DNA of 63,624 nt from Streptomyces cellostaticus (GCF_023630175.1 NZ_JALLIN010000043.1:1-63624), one strand, 5' to 3'. Positions 26,267 through 36,138 are shown, counted from the first letter of the stretch. A program made the numbers and translations. Notes: generated by a model from the letters alone, not told the origin.

Positions 26267-27613
26267 ATGGCCAATTTCGCCAAGCCGAACGTGCCGCAGT
26301 TCTCGGTCGACGTCTACCAGAACGAGTACCTGCCCGAGGGCGGCCGCGAGGTCAACGCCATCGCCACCGTGACCGCCACCGGCGGCGGCACGGTGGGCGG
26401 CGCCGGCACCACACCGCACCTGTACGCGCCCGGCCGGGGGCCCTCCGCCGCGGTCGCCGTCATGGTCGACTGCTCGGGCTCCATGGACCATCCGCCGACC
26501 AAGATGCGCAACGCCCGGGACGCCACGGCCGCCGCGATCGACACCCTGCGCGACGGGGTGCACTTCGCGGTGGTCGGCGGCACGCACGTGGCCCAGGAGG
26601 TCTACCCGGGCGACGGACGGCTCGCGGTCGCCGACGCCACCACGCGCGGGCAGGCCAAGCAGGCGCTGCGCCGGCTCGGTGCGGGCGGCGGCACCGCCAT
26701 CGGCACCTGGCTGCGGCTCGCCGACCGGCTGCTGTCCTCGGCGGACGTGGCCATCCGGCACGGCATCCTGCTGACCGACGGCCGCAACGAGCACGAGTCG
26801 CCGCAGGAGCTGCGGGCGGCGCTGGACGAGTGCGCCGGGCGGTTCACCTGTGACGCGCGTGGCGTGGGCACCGACTGGGAAGTGAAAGAAGTCACAGGCA
26901 TCGCCTCCGCGCTGCTCGGCACCGCCGACATCGTCGCCGACCCTGCGGGGCTGGCCGCCGACTTCACGCGGATGATGGAGACGGCGATGGGCAAGGAGGT
27001 CGCCGACGTGGCGCTGCGGGTGTGGACCCCGGTCGGCGCGAAACTCCGGTTCGTCAAGCAAGTGGCTCCCACCGTCGAGGAGTTGACCGACCGACGCACC
27101 GAGGCGGGACCGCGGGCCGGGGACTATCCCACCGGGTCCTGGGGCGACGAGTCCCGCGACTACCACCTGTGCGTGGAGGTCCCGGCGGCCGGCCTGGGCC
27201 AGGAGATGCTGGCCGCCCGGATCTCCCTGGTGGTGCCGCAGCCGGACGGCCAGGTGACGAACCTCGGCGGCCAGGGGCTGGTCAGGGCGGTGTGGACCGA
27301 CGACATGGCCGCCTCCACCTCGATCAACCCCCAGGTCGCGCACTACACCGGGCAGGCCGAACTGGCACAGGCCATCCAGCAGGGCCTGGACCTCCGCAAA
27401 GCGGGCGATTTCGAGCGGGCGACGGCCAAACTGGGGCGTGCCGTTCAGCTCGCGAGCGCCTCGGGCAACGCGGATACTGCGAAACTCCTTTCGAAGGTGG
27501 TGGACGTGGTCGACGCCGCGACAGGTACTGTGCGGTTGAAGGCGAAGGTCGCGGAGGCGGACGAGATGACCCTCGAGACCCGGTCCACAAAGACTGTTCG
27601 TGTAAAGAAGTGA
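26267..27613 (+). CDS. von Willebrand factor type A domain protein (TerY-like)
   Basis: The 448-residue cytoplasmic protein carries a vWA domain at about 60-250. A complete MIDAS is present: D68-x-S70-x-S72 in MVDCSGSMD, the threonine in GGGTAIGTW and the aspartate in LLTDGRNEH. The second half is a beta-rich domain (about 255-370) followed by a helical, TPR-like end (AELAQAIQQGLDLRKAGDFE) and a basic tail. vWA proteins paired with a PP2C phosphatase and a kinase are known as the TerY-P triad. It starts at ATG 26267, 104 bases after the phosphatase. It probably binds a partner through the metal site; the partner is unknown. Confidence 0.9.
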   Translation: MANFAKPNVPQFSVDVYQNEYLPEGGREVNAIATVTATGGGTVGGAGTTPHLYAPGRGPSAAVAVMVDCSGSMDHPPTKMRNARDATAAAIDTLRDGVHFAVVGGTHVAQEVYPGDGRLAVADATTRGQAKQALRRLGAGGGTAIGTWLRLADRLLSSADVAIRHGILLTDGRNEHESPQELRAALDECAGRFTCDARGVGTDWEVKEVTGIASALLGTADIVADPAGLAADFTRMMETAMGKEVADVALRVWTPVGAKLRFVKQVAPTVEELTDRRTEAGPRAGDYPTGSWGDESRDYHLCVEVPAAGLGQEMLAARISLVVPQPDGQVTNLGGQGLVRAVWTDDMAASTSINPQVAHYTGQAELAQAIQQGLDLRKAGDFERATAKLGRAVQLASASGNADTAKLLSKVVDVVDAATGTVRLKAKVAEADEMTLETRSTKTVRVKK

Positions 27614-27691
27614 CCCCCGCGGGAGACCGCGGGACAGCCAGGAAGAGATCCGGACGTACCGGAGGACTTCAGGAGAAGGGGAACCGCCGAC

Positions 27692-29119
27692 ATGCCGACC
27701 TGCCCGAACGGACACCAGTCGGGTTCCGACGACTGGTGCGAGGTGTGCGGTCACCGCATGGCCGGTGCCGTACCCCCGCCCCCGCCGCCCCCGCCCGGCG
27801 GCGGCTACGGCTTCCCGCCGCAGGGCGCGCAGCCCGGTGGCCGCCCGGCCGCGCCCGGCGGCCACGAGCCGGAGCTGTGCCCGCAGTGCCGTACGCCGCG
27901 TGAGGGCGGCGCACCGTTCTGCGAGGAATGCCGGTGGAACTTCCTGACCAACACGGCCACTTCCTACACCCCGGCCGCCCCGCGTCCCTCGCAGCCCCGC
28001 TTCGAGCCGCCGAGCGCGACGTACGGCGGCGGTGACGCGTACGAGTACCAGGGCTCGCGGCCCTCGCAGGTGAACCGGCCCGCCGAGCCGATCCCCTCCT
28101 TCGGCAGCGAGCCGTCGGGCCCGACGCCGTTCGCCGGCGAGCGGGGTCCGTCCGGCTTCGGTGAGGGCGGGCGGCCGCCCGCCGGTCAGCAGCCGTTCGG
28201 CGGCGTACCGGGGCAGCAGGGCCCGGGCGGCTCCGGCGGTCCGTCCGGCTTCGGCGGCGGTCCCGGTGGTCCGGGCGGCCCGCCGCCCTTCGGCCGCGAG
28301 CCCGGTGGGCCCCATGGCCCTGGTGGCCCTGGTGGCCCTGGTAACCCTGGTGGCCCCAACGGTCCCGGGGGTCCCGGGGGACACGGGGGTCACGGTGGTC
28401 ACGGCCCCTCCGGCTTCGGTGGCGACCCCTCACGCCCGGTTCCGCCGCCGCCCGGCCCCACCCCGCCCGCGGGTCCCGGCGGCCCGGCCGGCGGTCCGCC
28501 GCAGGCCTTCCATCAGTCCGGCGCCCCCGCCTTCCCGCAGGAGACCGGCCGGCCCCCGGCCGGCGGCGGCCCCTTCGGCGGCGGCGAGGACGACTGGGTG
28601 ATCTCCCCGCCGTCCGGCGGCCCCGGTGCACCCGGCGGCGGCTACGGCTACCCGCAGCCCGGCGCCACCCAGGCCCCGCCCGGTCACGGCTTCCCGCCGG
28701 CCGCGCAGGGACCGGCCACCTGGACCGCGACCATCGGGCCGGACCGCGACTACTTCATGGCGATGATGCAGCGCTCCGGCCCCGAGGCCGCGGGCCTGAA
28801 CCTGCCCGCCTACTCGCCGGAGCAGCAGCGCACGCTCAGCGGCAACCAGGTCACCATCGGCCGCCGCCGGCACTCCACCGGCGACACCCCCGACATCGAC
28901 CTGTCGGTGCCCCCGGAGGACCCGGGCGTCTCGCACCAGCACGCGGTGCTGGTGCAGCAGCCCGACGGCAACTGGGCGGTCGTCGACCAGAACTCGACCA
29001 ACGGCACCACGGTCAACGGCTCCGACGAGCCGATCCAGCCGTTCGTGCCGGTTCCGCTGCAGGACGGCGACCGGGTGCACGTGGGCGCCTGGACGACGAT
29101 CACCGTCCGCCGGGGCTGA
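27692..29119 (+). CDS. FHA-domain protein with zinc ribbons and Gly/Pro-rich linker
   Basis: The 475-residue protein begins with a zinc ribbon (CPNGHQSGSDDWCEVCGHRM) and a second one at about 67-84 (CPQCRTPREGGAPFCEECRW). A 250-residue Pro/Gly-rich linker follows, including a collagen-like GPGGPGG/HGGHGG stretch encoded at about 28305-28420. A C-terminal FHA domain lies at about 385-475, with the phosphothreonine-binding features GRRRHS, SHQHAVL and NSTNGTTVNG. It is the last gene of the cassette and is probably a phosphopeptide reader for the kinase. In mycobacteria, PknG acts on the FHA protein GarA; this protein has the FHA domain but otherwise differs from GarA in length and make-up. Confidence 0.92.
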   Translation: MPTCPNGHQSGSDDWCEVCGHRMAGAVPPPPPPPPGGGYGFPPQGAQPGGRPAAPGGHEPELCPQCRTPREGGAPFCEECRWNFLTNTATSYTPAAPRPSQPRFEPPSATYGGGDAYEYQGSRPSQVNRPAEPIPSFGSEPSGPTPFAGERGPSGFGEGGRPPAGQQPFGGVPGQQGPGGSGGPSGFGGGPGGPGGPPPFGREPGGPHGPGGPGGPGNPGGPNGPGGPGGHGGHGGHGPSGFGGDPSRPVPPPPGPTPPAGPGGPAGGPPQAFHQSGAPAFPQETGRPPAGGGPFGGGEDDWVISPPSGGPGAPGGGYGYPQPGATQAPPGHGFPPAAQGPATWTATIGPDRDYFMAMMQRSGPEAAGLNLPAYSPEQQRTLSGNQVTIGRRRHSTGDTPDIDLSVPPEDPGVSHQHAVLVQQPDGNWAVVDQNSTNGTTVNGSDEPIQPFVPVPLQDGDRVHVGAWTTITVRRG

Positions 29120-29125
29120 GGCACC

Positions 29126-30103
29126 TCACGGGAGGGGCCAGGCGTGGGGCCCCTGCGGGTCGTCCAGCCAGGCCCAGGTGTGTCCGTCGCCGACCGTGAC
29201 GCCGTAGCGCTCCCGGTCGGGACGGCCCTCGCGCTCCCACAGCGCCCGGGCCTCCCGCGGACCCAGCGCGCCCCGGGTCAGGTCGAGCAGGAAGCCCAAC
29301 GGCTCCCGTTCGCCGGCCGGGTCCGGCAGCCCGCTCGGGGACACCGCCTCCGGTTCCGCCCGGTCGGCGCCGCGCAGCGGCACGAAGTAGGCGGCCGTGG
29401 GCAGGAAGCGGCCCTCGGCGTGCCCGGGGCCGCGAACGTCGAGGGCGAGCAGGCCGGTGGCCAGCGGGGTCAGGATCCGGCCTCCGGGCCGGCACTGCTC
29501 GAGCCAGGCGCCCGGCACCGTGGGCAGCCCGCAGGTGGCGATGATCCGGTCGAAGGGTGCGCGCTCGGGCACGCCACGCGCCCCGTCGCCGGTGACGACG
29601 GCCGGGTGGTGGCCGGCCGCGGCCAGGTGCTGCCGGGCCGACTCGGTGATCTCCGGGTCGAGGTCGACGGTGGTGACGAGGTCGTCGTCGCCGAGCCGGT
29701 GGGCGAGCAGGGCGGCGTTGTAGCCGGTGCCGGCGCCCACCTCCAGCACCCGGTCGCCGTCCTCGACGCGCAGTGCGGTCAGCATCAGCGCCATCAGGGA
29801 GGGCTGGCTGCTGGAGGAGAGCAGTTCGCCGTCGCGCAGCCGGGTCGCCAGCGGGGTGTCGGCGTAGGCGCCGCGCACCCAGCGCTCCCGTGCCCCGGGG
29901 TCCGGGCTCTGGCCCCAGCGGCGTTCGTGGCCGCCCCTGACGCCGATGTAGTAGTACGGCACGAACAGGTGGCGGGGCACCGTCGCGAACGCCTCCCGCC
30001 ACACCGGGTCCTCGGCCCAGGTCCCCTCGGCTTCGATCTCCCGCACCAGCGCGGCCCGTGCCGCGGTGGCCAGAGCTTCGATCCCGGTGTCGTAGGCGCC
30101 CAT
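29126..30103 (-). CDS. protein-L-isoaspartate O-methyltransferase-like enzyme
   Basis: The 325-residue SAM-dependent methyltransferase has the PCMT layout. An N-terminal segment VPRHLFVPYYYIG is followed by SSSSQPSLMALMLTAL, the substrate-loop motif of PCMT proteins. The SAM-binding glycine loop VLEVGAGTGYNAALLA lies at about residue 123. The second acid TTVDLDPEIT and the segment RIIATCGLPTVPGAWLEQ complete the fold. A C-terminal extension of about 100 residues ends in a Trp-rich segment (GHTWAWLDD); this is typical of the longer actinobacterial PCMT-like branch, some of which modify peptides and not aged proteins. It converges with the FHA gene, only six bases apart. Confidence 0.85.
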   Translation of the reverse strand: MGAYDTGIEALATAARAALVREIEAEGTWAEDPVWREAFATVPRHLFVPYYYIGVRGGHERRWGQSPDPGARERWVRGAYADTPLATRLRDGELLSSSSQPSLMALMLTALRVEDGDRVLEVGAGTGYNAALLAHRLGDDDLVTTVDLDPEITESARQHLAAAGHHPAVVTGDGARGVPERAPFDRIIATCGLPTVPGAWLEQCRPGGRILTPLATGLLALDVRGPGHAEGRFLPTAAYFVPLRGADRAEPEAVSPSGLPDPAGEREPLGFLLDLTRGALGPREARALWEREGRPDRERYGVTVGDGHTWAWLDDPQGPHAWPLP

Positions 30104-30191
30104 GCACCCACAGTAGGGGCGCCGGGAGCCGGGCGCGGGCCGGGAGCCCGGGCCCGCAGTCCGGGGTCACCCGGTCTGAGACCATGGACGC

Positions 30192-30596
30192 GTGAATGAG
30201 ATTCGGCGCGGCACGCTTCAGGAGCAGACGTTCTACGAGCAGGTCGGTGGGGAGGAGACCTTCCGCCGGCTCGTCCACCGCTTCTACGAGGGGGTCGCCG
30301 AGGATCCGCTCCTGCGGCCGATGTACCCGGAGGAGGACCTGGGCCCGGCCGAGGACCGGCTGGCCCTCTTCCTCATGCAGTACTGGGGCGGCCCCAGCAC
30401 CTACAGCGAGAACCGCGGCCACCCGCGGCTGCGTATGCGGCACGTCCCGTTCACCGTGAACCGCGCCGCGCACGACGCCTGGCTGAAGCACATGCGGGTC
30501 GCCGTCGACGAACTGGGCCTGGCCGAGGAGCACGAGCGGACGCTGTGGAACTACCTGACGTACGCGGCGCAGTCGATGGTCAACACCCCCGACTGA
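30192..30596 (+). CDS. glbO: group II truncated haemoglobin
   Basis: The 134-residue protein is a TrHbO-type haem protein with the two-over-two globin fold. The conserved segments are FYEQVGGEETFRRLVHRFYE, the CD region LFLMQYWGGPSTYSE, and the proximal-histidine helix RGHPRLRMRHVPF, with a final YLTYAAQSMVN helix. It binds O2/NO and is thought to act in oxidative or nitrosative stress. It starts at GTG 30192; the gene is short and monocistronic, divergent from the methyltransferase. Confidence 0.93.
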   Translation: MNEIRRGTLQEQTFYEQVGGEETFRRLVHRFYEGVAEDPLLRPMYPEEDLGPAEDRLALFLMQYWGGPSTYSENRGHPRLRMRHVPFTVNRAAHDAWLKHMRVAVDELGLAEEHERTLWNYLTYAAQSMVNTPD

Positions 30597-30751
30597 CCCT
30601 CCGCGTACCGGATCACGGTCGCCCTGCGCCGGATTCCGGTCACGATCCGGTGTCGGCCGGCCGGAAGACCGGTCACCAGCGCCCCGTTCCCGCTGCGAAC
30701 ATCACCCGGGATCCGGACTGCGTGCGGGGAAGTCCGGACGACACGGGGGTC

Positions 30752-31245
30752 GGGTGACGGGGCTCGTCTCACGCGCGCTGGCGCATCGCCTGCTGCTCGG
30801 CTCCGCGCTGCTCGCGGTGCTGCTCAGCACCGCCGTCCTGGCCGGCTCGGTCGCGGCGTGCAGCGGTCCGGCTTCACCACGTACGGTCCCCTGCCGGCCG
30901 ATCCCTCGGTCCTCACCGGCGGGCGGGTGAGCACCGGTGGGACGGTCTGGCTGGCGTCGGCCGGCTTCGGCGCGGTGACGGCCGGCCGCACGGGCCGGGA
31001 GCGGGGAACTGCGCAGGGCCACCGCGCTGCGCCGTGCGACGGCGGCGACGACCTCGCTGCCGGACGTGCTGGAGCGCATCGACCGCTCGCTGCTCGTCGC
31101 CCGTTCCACCCTGCTGATCGTCGCGCTGCGGCTCGTGCTGCTCGGCGGGTACGCGCTGCTGCTGGTGGCCCGGCTGCCGGACGCCCAGCGGGCCGCCGAG
31201 ACCCCGCTGCTCAGGGCGCGCGGCGCGTCCCGGCCCTGGAACTGG
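30752..31245 (+). pseudogene. degraded FtsX-like ABC transporter permease
   Basis: Three fragments in three frames align to one FtsX/MacB-type permease. The N-terminus MTGLVSRALAHRLLLGSALL starts at GTG 30752 and meets a stop at 30928. A middle extracellular piece TTYGPLPADPSVLTGGRVST begins at about 30880 in another frame. A later piece around a transmembrane helix, ARSTLLIVALRLVLLGGYAL, ends in LLRARGASR at about 31245 in the third frame. A normal permease of this family has 800 or more residues, so most of the gene has been lost by deletions and frameshifts. The ABC ATPase partner is absent. Confidence 0.8.
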
Positions 31246-31347
31246 AACCGGACCACATCGAGGTGTGGCCGGACGACGGCGACGGGGGGGGTGCCCGGGT
31301 GCCGGACGCCGGACGGGAACCGGCCGGCGTACCTCTCCGCACACCTC

Positions 31348-32025
31348 TCAGCGCACGCTGACACCCAGCGCGCCGAGCCCCGCCCGCCGCACCGCGACGG
31401 ACCCGTAGGGCGTCCGCAGCCTGAGCCACGCGCCCGAGGAGAACAGCCCGGTGTCGGCCGCGCCGGTCCCCGGGCCGAGGAAGCCGAGGGACTGGGCCGC
31501 GTGCACGGCCCGCACCGGCAGCGGGGTGTCCCCGACCGCCCGGGACCAGATGTCCCGCCCTATCCGGTCCAGCTCCGCACGGGTACGCCGCTCCGGCGTC
31601 AACTCCTCCGTGCGGGACCGGAATTCGGTGACCGCGGCGGCGACCGTGGTGCGCAGCGCGTCCGGCACGGGCAGCCCCGGCTCGGGCCGCCAGCCGCCGC
31701 GCGGCGGCAGCACACCGGCCCAGGGCGGTCCGGTGACCGCGGCCGGTACGGCGGCCGTGGCCGCCCGTTCGTCCACGGACTCCAGGAACTCCCCGGCCGA
31801 CACGGTGACGTCGAGCGTGACGTCGAGCCCGTTCTCGTACGGCTTGGCGAGCCGCACCGCGCGGATCGTCAGCACCTCGAAGGACGGCGGCCGGCCGAAC
31901 ACGGCGAGTGCCGTACCGGCCGCCTGCAGGCGCACCGCGGCTCCACGGTCGTAGTGGAGCAGCCGGGAGAGGAAGGCGGCGAGGTCGGCCGCCTCCGTCT
32001 CGTCGGCGAGGTGCAGGACCGTCAT
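31348..32025 (-). CDS. conserved hypothetical protein coupled to thioesterase
   Basis: The 225-residue soluble protein starts MTVLHLADETEAADLAAFLS and has no signal peptide or membrane helix. Its ATG overlaps the thioesterase stop codon (ATGA), so the two are co-translated. The N-terminal 90 residues form an alpha/beta region (SFEVLTIRAVRLAKPYENG). The C-terminal part is helical and ends with a basic beta segment (YGSVAVRRAGLGALGVSVR). I do not recognise the family, although it looks like a protein conserved in Streptomyces beside ettA. Confidence 0.75.
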   Translation of the reverse strand: MTVLHLADETEAADLAAFLSRLLHYDRGAAVRLQAAGTALAVFGRPPSFEVLTIRAVRLAKPYENGLDVTLDVTVSAGEFLESVDERAATAAVPAAVTGPPWAGVLPPRGGWRPEPGLPVPDALRTTVAAAVTEFRSRTEELTPERRTRAELDRIGRDIWSRAVGDTPLPVRAVHAAQSLGFLGPGTGAADTGLFSSGAWLRLRTPYGSVAVRRAGLGALGVSVR

Positions 32026-32450
32026 GCGGCGACGGCCTCCCCCGGGCTCTGCGCCTCCTCGGCGGCGTCCGTGTACTCCTGGAGGAACTCCCGCTCCTCC
32101 GGGGTGATCCGGCGCGGCCGCTGTGCCTCGAAGTCGAACGGCACGACGACGGTGGAGGCCCGCACGTAGACGAGGTCCGCGTCCTTCACCTCGTAGGTGA
32201 TCGTGAAGGACGCGGCCCGGATCTCGGTGACCCACAGCTCGATGTCCACCGGGTGGTGCCGGTGGACGAGCTGCCGCTTGTAGTCGATCTCGTGGCGCGC
32301 CACCACGGACCCCTGCTTGAACTCCTTCTCGGGGCGGAACAGGAAGTCGATACGGGCCTCCTCCAGATAGCGGAGGAACACCACGTTGTTGACGTGGCCG
32401 TACGCGTCCATGTCCGCCCAGCGCAGCGGGCAGCGGTAGATGTGGCGCAA
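32022..32450 (-). CDS. acyl-CoA thioesterase (4HBT hot-dog fold)
   Basis: The 142-residue protein is a hot-dog thioesterase of the YbgC/FadM type. The family active-site motif WADMDAYGHVNNVVFLRY includes the catalytic aspartate and the NN pair. EEARIDFLF and VARHEIDYKRQLVHR follow. It hydrolyses acyl-CoA esters; the exact substrate is unknown. Translation must begin at or near TTG 32450 (LRHIYRCPLRW), because the motif starts eleven residues later and there is no upstream ATG/GTG in frame after the ettA stop. It sits seven bases behind ettA and is probably in the same transcript. Confidence 0.9.
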   Translation of the reverse strand: MRHIYRCPLRWADMDAYGHVNNVVFLRYLEEARIDFLFRPEKEFKQGSVVARHEIDYKRQLVHRHHPVDIELWVTEIRAASFTITYEVKDADLVYVRASTVVVPFDFEAQRPRRITPEEREFLQEYTDAAEEAQSPGEAVAA

Positions 32451-32456
32451 GACCGA

Positions 32457-34121
<1,665 letters not shown>

Positions 34122-34417
34122 GAGAAACCGTCCGGCAGCTTGAAATCTGGCAGTGGGCAGATACACCCCATCTTGCCGTACGGCCACCCCTGGGCGGAAA
34201 CCCGTTGAGTGGGGGCGCTGTGACCTGGGCATTCACTGGTGGCGGCGGTGAGGCGTCTGTCGCTGTCGGTCGCCATCGAGTGCCCTCGGGCACCCTCGCA
34301 CGGCCCAGGGACGGCCCGGGAACGATCACTCGGGCAACCGGATCTCGGGGTCCGTCGGTCCCAGTGATGCCGCTGCCTGCACGCCGCCCGCCGGTCTCCT
34401 GGTACCAGCCTCGGAGG
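34122..34417. other. ettA upstream region, start of accessory block
   Basis: About 296 bases with no credible gene. This is the leader/promoter side of ettA, and from here to about 41.5 kb the content turns to accessory genes. Confidence 0.5.
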
Positions 34418-34606
34418 TCACCGGAACAGCTCCGGGACCGGGCATACCTGTAGCGGCTCTTCCGGCTGATCTGCCTGCCTCCACCAGGTGTGTCGATCGG
34501 CGCACTGCCACAGGCGAGCGGCAAGCCCGCCGACCGTCGTCGCCTCGGGCGAGTACGAAACCGCCCCACCCCAGCGGTTGGCCGCACTCGGGCCAGGCGG
34601 AAGCAT
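34418..34606 (-). CDS. small hypothetical protein downstream of GntR gene
   Basis: The 62-residue ORF begins at ATG 34606, just after the GntR stop codon on the same strand. Its composition is protein-like, with an unusual share of Trp, Cys, His and Tyr (AARLWQCADRHTWWRQADQ preceded by GGAVSYSPEATTVGG), unlike the Arg/Pro/Ala of shadow frames. The ribosome site is weak, and the frame stays open upstream into the GntR gene, so the start may be wrong. I do not recognise the family. It may be the distal gene of a GntR operon. Confidence 0.5.
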   Translation of the reverse strand: MLPPGPSAANRWGGAVSYSPEATTVGGLAARLWQCADRHTWWRQADQPEEPLQVCPVPELFR

Positions 34607-34634
34607 CGTCAGCCAGTAGGCAATCCCAACGGAG

Positions 34635-35390
34635 CTATCGGCTGATCGGGATCTCGTAGACGATCTCGCAGTGAGCGGCGGGCACCACGATGTCCGCCGT
34701 CTCGACGGGCCGGCCCCGATCGCTGTAGTACGTCCGCCGGATGTGCGTGACAAGCGCGGCCTTCTGGATGCCGAGTATCGACGCCTCCTCGGCGGTCGCG
34801 TGCCTGGGCTCGGGCTGCTCGACGGCGTGGCTGACGGTGATCCCGATCGCGGCCATGCGGTTCACGACACCTTCCCCGGCGTGCGGTCCTCCCTCGGGAA
34901 GGACGACGAGGGTGCCGGCGGTGAGGTCGTACGGCTCCCAGCTCGTGGACAGCTGCACGGGCCTGCCGTCGCCCAGGAACTCGTACGTCGTCCGGACGCA
35001 GAGATCACCCTCGGCGATACCGAGCCGTGCCGCGATGTCCGCGGGAGCCGGCACCTTGGCGCCGGTCCGGCTCTCCCAATCCCCTTGCCTGCCCACGGCT
35101 TTCATGTCCGCCCGGAACGGCGATCCGTCGGGCCGCTCCCGCGCGGACGAGCGGACCATGCGCACCCGCTGCCGCGGCTCGGCGACGTAGGTGCCGGAAC
35201 CGGCGCGCCACTCCAGCACACCCTGGGAGATCAGCAACTCCTGAGCGCGGCGGACGACGTTCTCGCCCACCCCGCACTCCTGGCCGATCTGGGCGCGGGA
35301 CGGCAGCCGGTCCCCGGGCTCCCATACGTGCTCCGCGATCCGCCGCCGGAGTTCGTCGGCGATGCGGAGATAGGGCGGTTGCTCAGGCAT
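34635..35390 (-). CDS. GntR-family regulator (HutC/UTRA type)
   Basis: The 251-residue regulator has an N-terminal GntR winged helix (about 5-70, LRIADELRRRIAEHVWEPGD, then RLPSRAQIGQECGVGENVVR, AQELLISQGVLEWRAGSGTY). A C-terminal UTRA ligand domain follows (about 105-245, with VRTTYEFLGDGRPVQLSTSW and HIRRTYYSDRGRPVETADIV). ATG 35390 lies ten bases from two CTAG-rich palindromes that are its probable operators. It is divergent from a 58-residue ORF. HutC-type GntR regulators next to small ORFs are common in actinomycete integrative elements (KorSA-like), but no integrase or transfer gene is present here. Confidence 0.88.
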   Translation of the reverse strand: MPEQPPYLRIADELRRRIAEHVWEPGDRLPSRAQIGQECGVGENVVRRAQELLISQGVLEWRAGSGTYVAEPRQRVRMVRSSARERPDGSPFRADMKAVGRQGDWESRTGAKVPAPADIAARLGIAEGDLCVRTTYEFLGDGRPVQLSTSWEPYDLTAGTLVVLPEGGPHAGEGVVNRMAAIGITVSHAVEQPEPRHATAEEASILGIQKAALVTHIRRTYYSDRGRPVETADIVVPAAHCEIVYEIPISR

Positions 35391-35399
35391 ATGGAAAAT

Positions 35400-35430
35400 C
35401 TAGTCCACTAGCTCTAATCTAGTTAACTAG
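35400..35430. promoter_or_regulatory. paired GntR operators (CTAGT-NN-ACTAG)
   Basis: CTAGTCCACTAG (35400-35411) and CTAGTTAACTAG (35419-35430) are perfect or near-perfect palindromes spaced 19 bases apart within a longer direct repeat (ATCTAGT..ACTAGCT). CTAG is rare in this DNA, so four copies in 31 bases are striking. They lie in the divergent gap between the GntR gene and the small ORF at 35469. Confidence 0.82.
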
Positions 35431-35468
35431 CTTCACTGAAAGTGATCGCCGGTGACGGAGGCTGCCCT

Positions 35469-35645
35469 GTGCCCGCTTCGGGAGTTCGCGCGGCAGCCAT
35501 CGCTGCCCGGTTGACGGCCCTCGGACTTCCCGCACGCCTGGAGGAGCACGAGCGGTCCTGGTCGGTCGAAGCGGAGGTACCGGAATCACTCCCCGCCGAG
35601 TCGTGGCGGGAGGTCTTGGAAGTCGTGGCGGAGGCCGCGCGGTAG
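35469..35645 (+). CDS. small hypothetical protein divergent from GntR
   Basis: The 58-residue ORF starts at GTG 35469 with GGAGG seven bases upstream (an in-frame GTG 27 bases earlier lacks one). It encodes an Ala/Glu/Leu-rich helical protein: SGVRAAAIAARLTALGLPAR, then EEHERSWSVEAEVPESLPAE, ending EVLEVVAEAAR. It has no membrane segment or cysteine. Its promoter region holds the paired CTAG palindromes, so it is probably the GntR-controlled gene. Function unknown. Confidence 0.65.
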   Translation: MPASGVRAAAIAARLTALGLPARLEEHERSWSVEAEVPESLPAESWREVLEVVAEAAR

Positions 35646-35659
35646 ACGGTCGACTGGTT

Positions 35660-35698
35660 CCCCGCTGTTCTCCGTGGTTTCCCGCACGACCTGGCACG
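35660..35698. repeat. 39-bp dispersed repeat, copy A
   Basis: This stretch, beginning CCCCGCTGTTCTCCGTGG, matches 30 of 39 positions of the stretch at 37515-37553, mostly with transition differences. The two copies are direct repeats about 1.85 kb apart. They flank the Imm32, VOC and membrane-protein genes. Confidence 0.55.
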
Positions 35699-35711
35699 TG
35701 TCTGGCACGAG

Positions 35712-36002
35712 TCATTCGTCGTCGCACCGCTCCAAGACTAGGCCTACGGAGCCATCTTCGAGCCCGTTGTTCTCCTCCAGATGGAGATGAGCACCGTCCG
35801 GTACGCCGTCCTGGGCGAGCGTGAAGAGGTGGCCAGCCAGGGTCTTCAACCCGGCAGCGTTTGCCTCGATGACGATCTCGCTGCCCAGGTTGCGGACCTC
35901 GATGCGTGCGCCTTCCTTCCACGTGAAAACTCTGGTGGTTCCGTCGGTCACCGCACTCAGGTGAGTGGTCATCGATGGAGCAGCGCTGGGTTCAGGGGCC
36001 AT
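35712..36002 (-). CDS. probable Imm32-family immunity protein
   Basis: The protein is 96 residues, or 86 if translation starts at ATG 35972 (MTTHLSAVTDG). The second half, GLKTLAGHLFTLAQDGVPDG, then AHLHLEENNGLEDGSVGLVLERCDD, fits what I remember of the Imm32 family: a G-L-x-x-L-A helix, then VPxGxHxHLD and a GLExGSxELxLE ending. Members are predicted immunity proteins of polymorphic toxin systems, but many, like this one, occur alone with no toxin next door. Expression is from its own promoter. The assignment is by pattern only. Confidence 0.65.
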   Translation of the reverse strand: MAPEPSAAPSMTTHLSAVTDGTTRVFTWKEGARIEVRNLGSEIVIEANAAGLKTLAGHLFTLAQDGVPDGAHLHLEENNGLEDGSVGLVLERCDDE

Positions 36003-36138
36003 ACGTCAAGCATCGCGTACCCCGGGCCGGCCGCGACGGCGAGAACGGTACAGCGAGACATGCGTGATGACCTCTTGTCACGCAGTTAGACACGCAGCGC
36101 TTCCCGAAGTCGGTGTGAGCTTGTGACAAGATCGCGGG

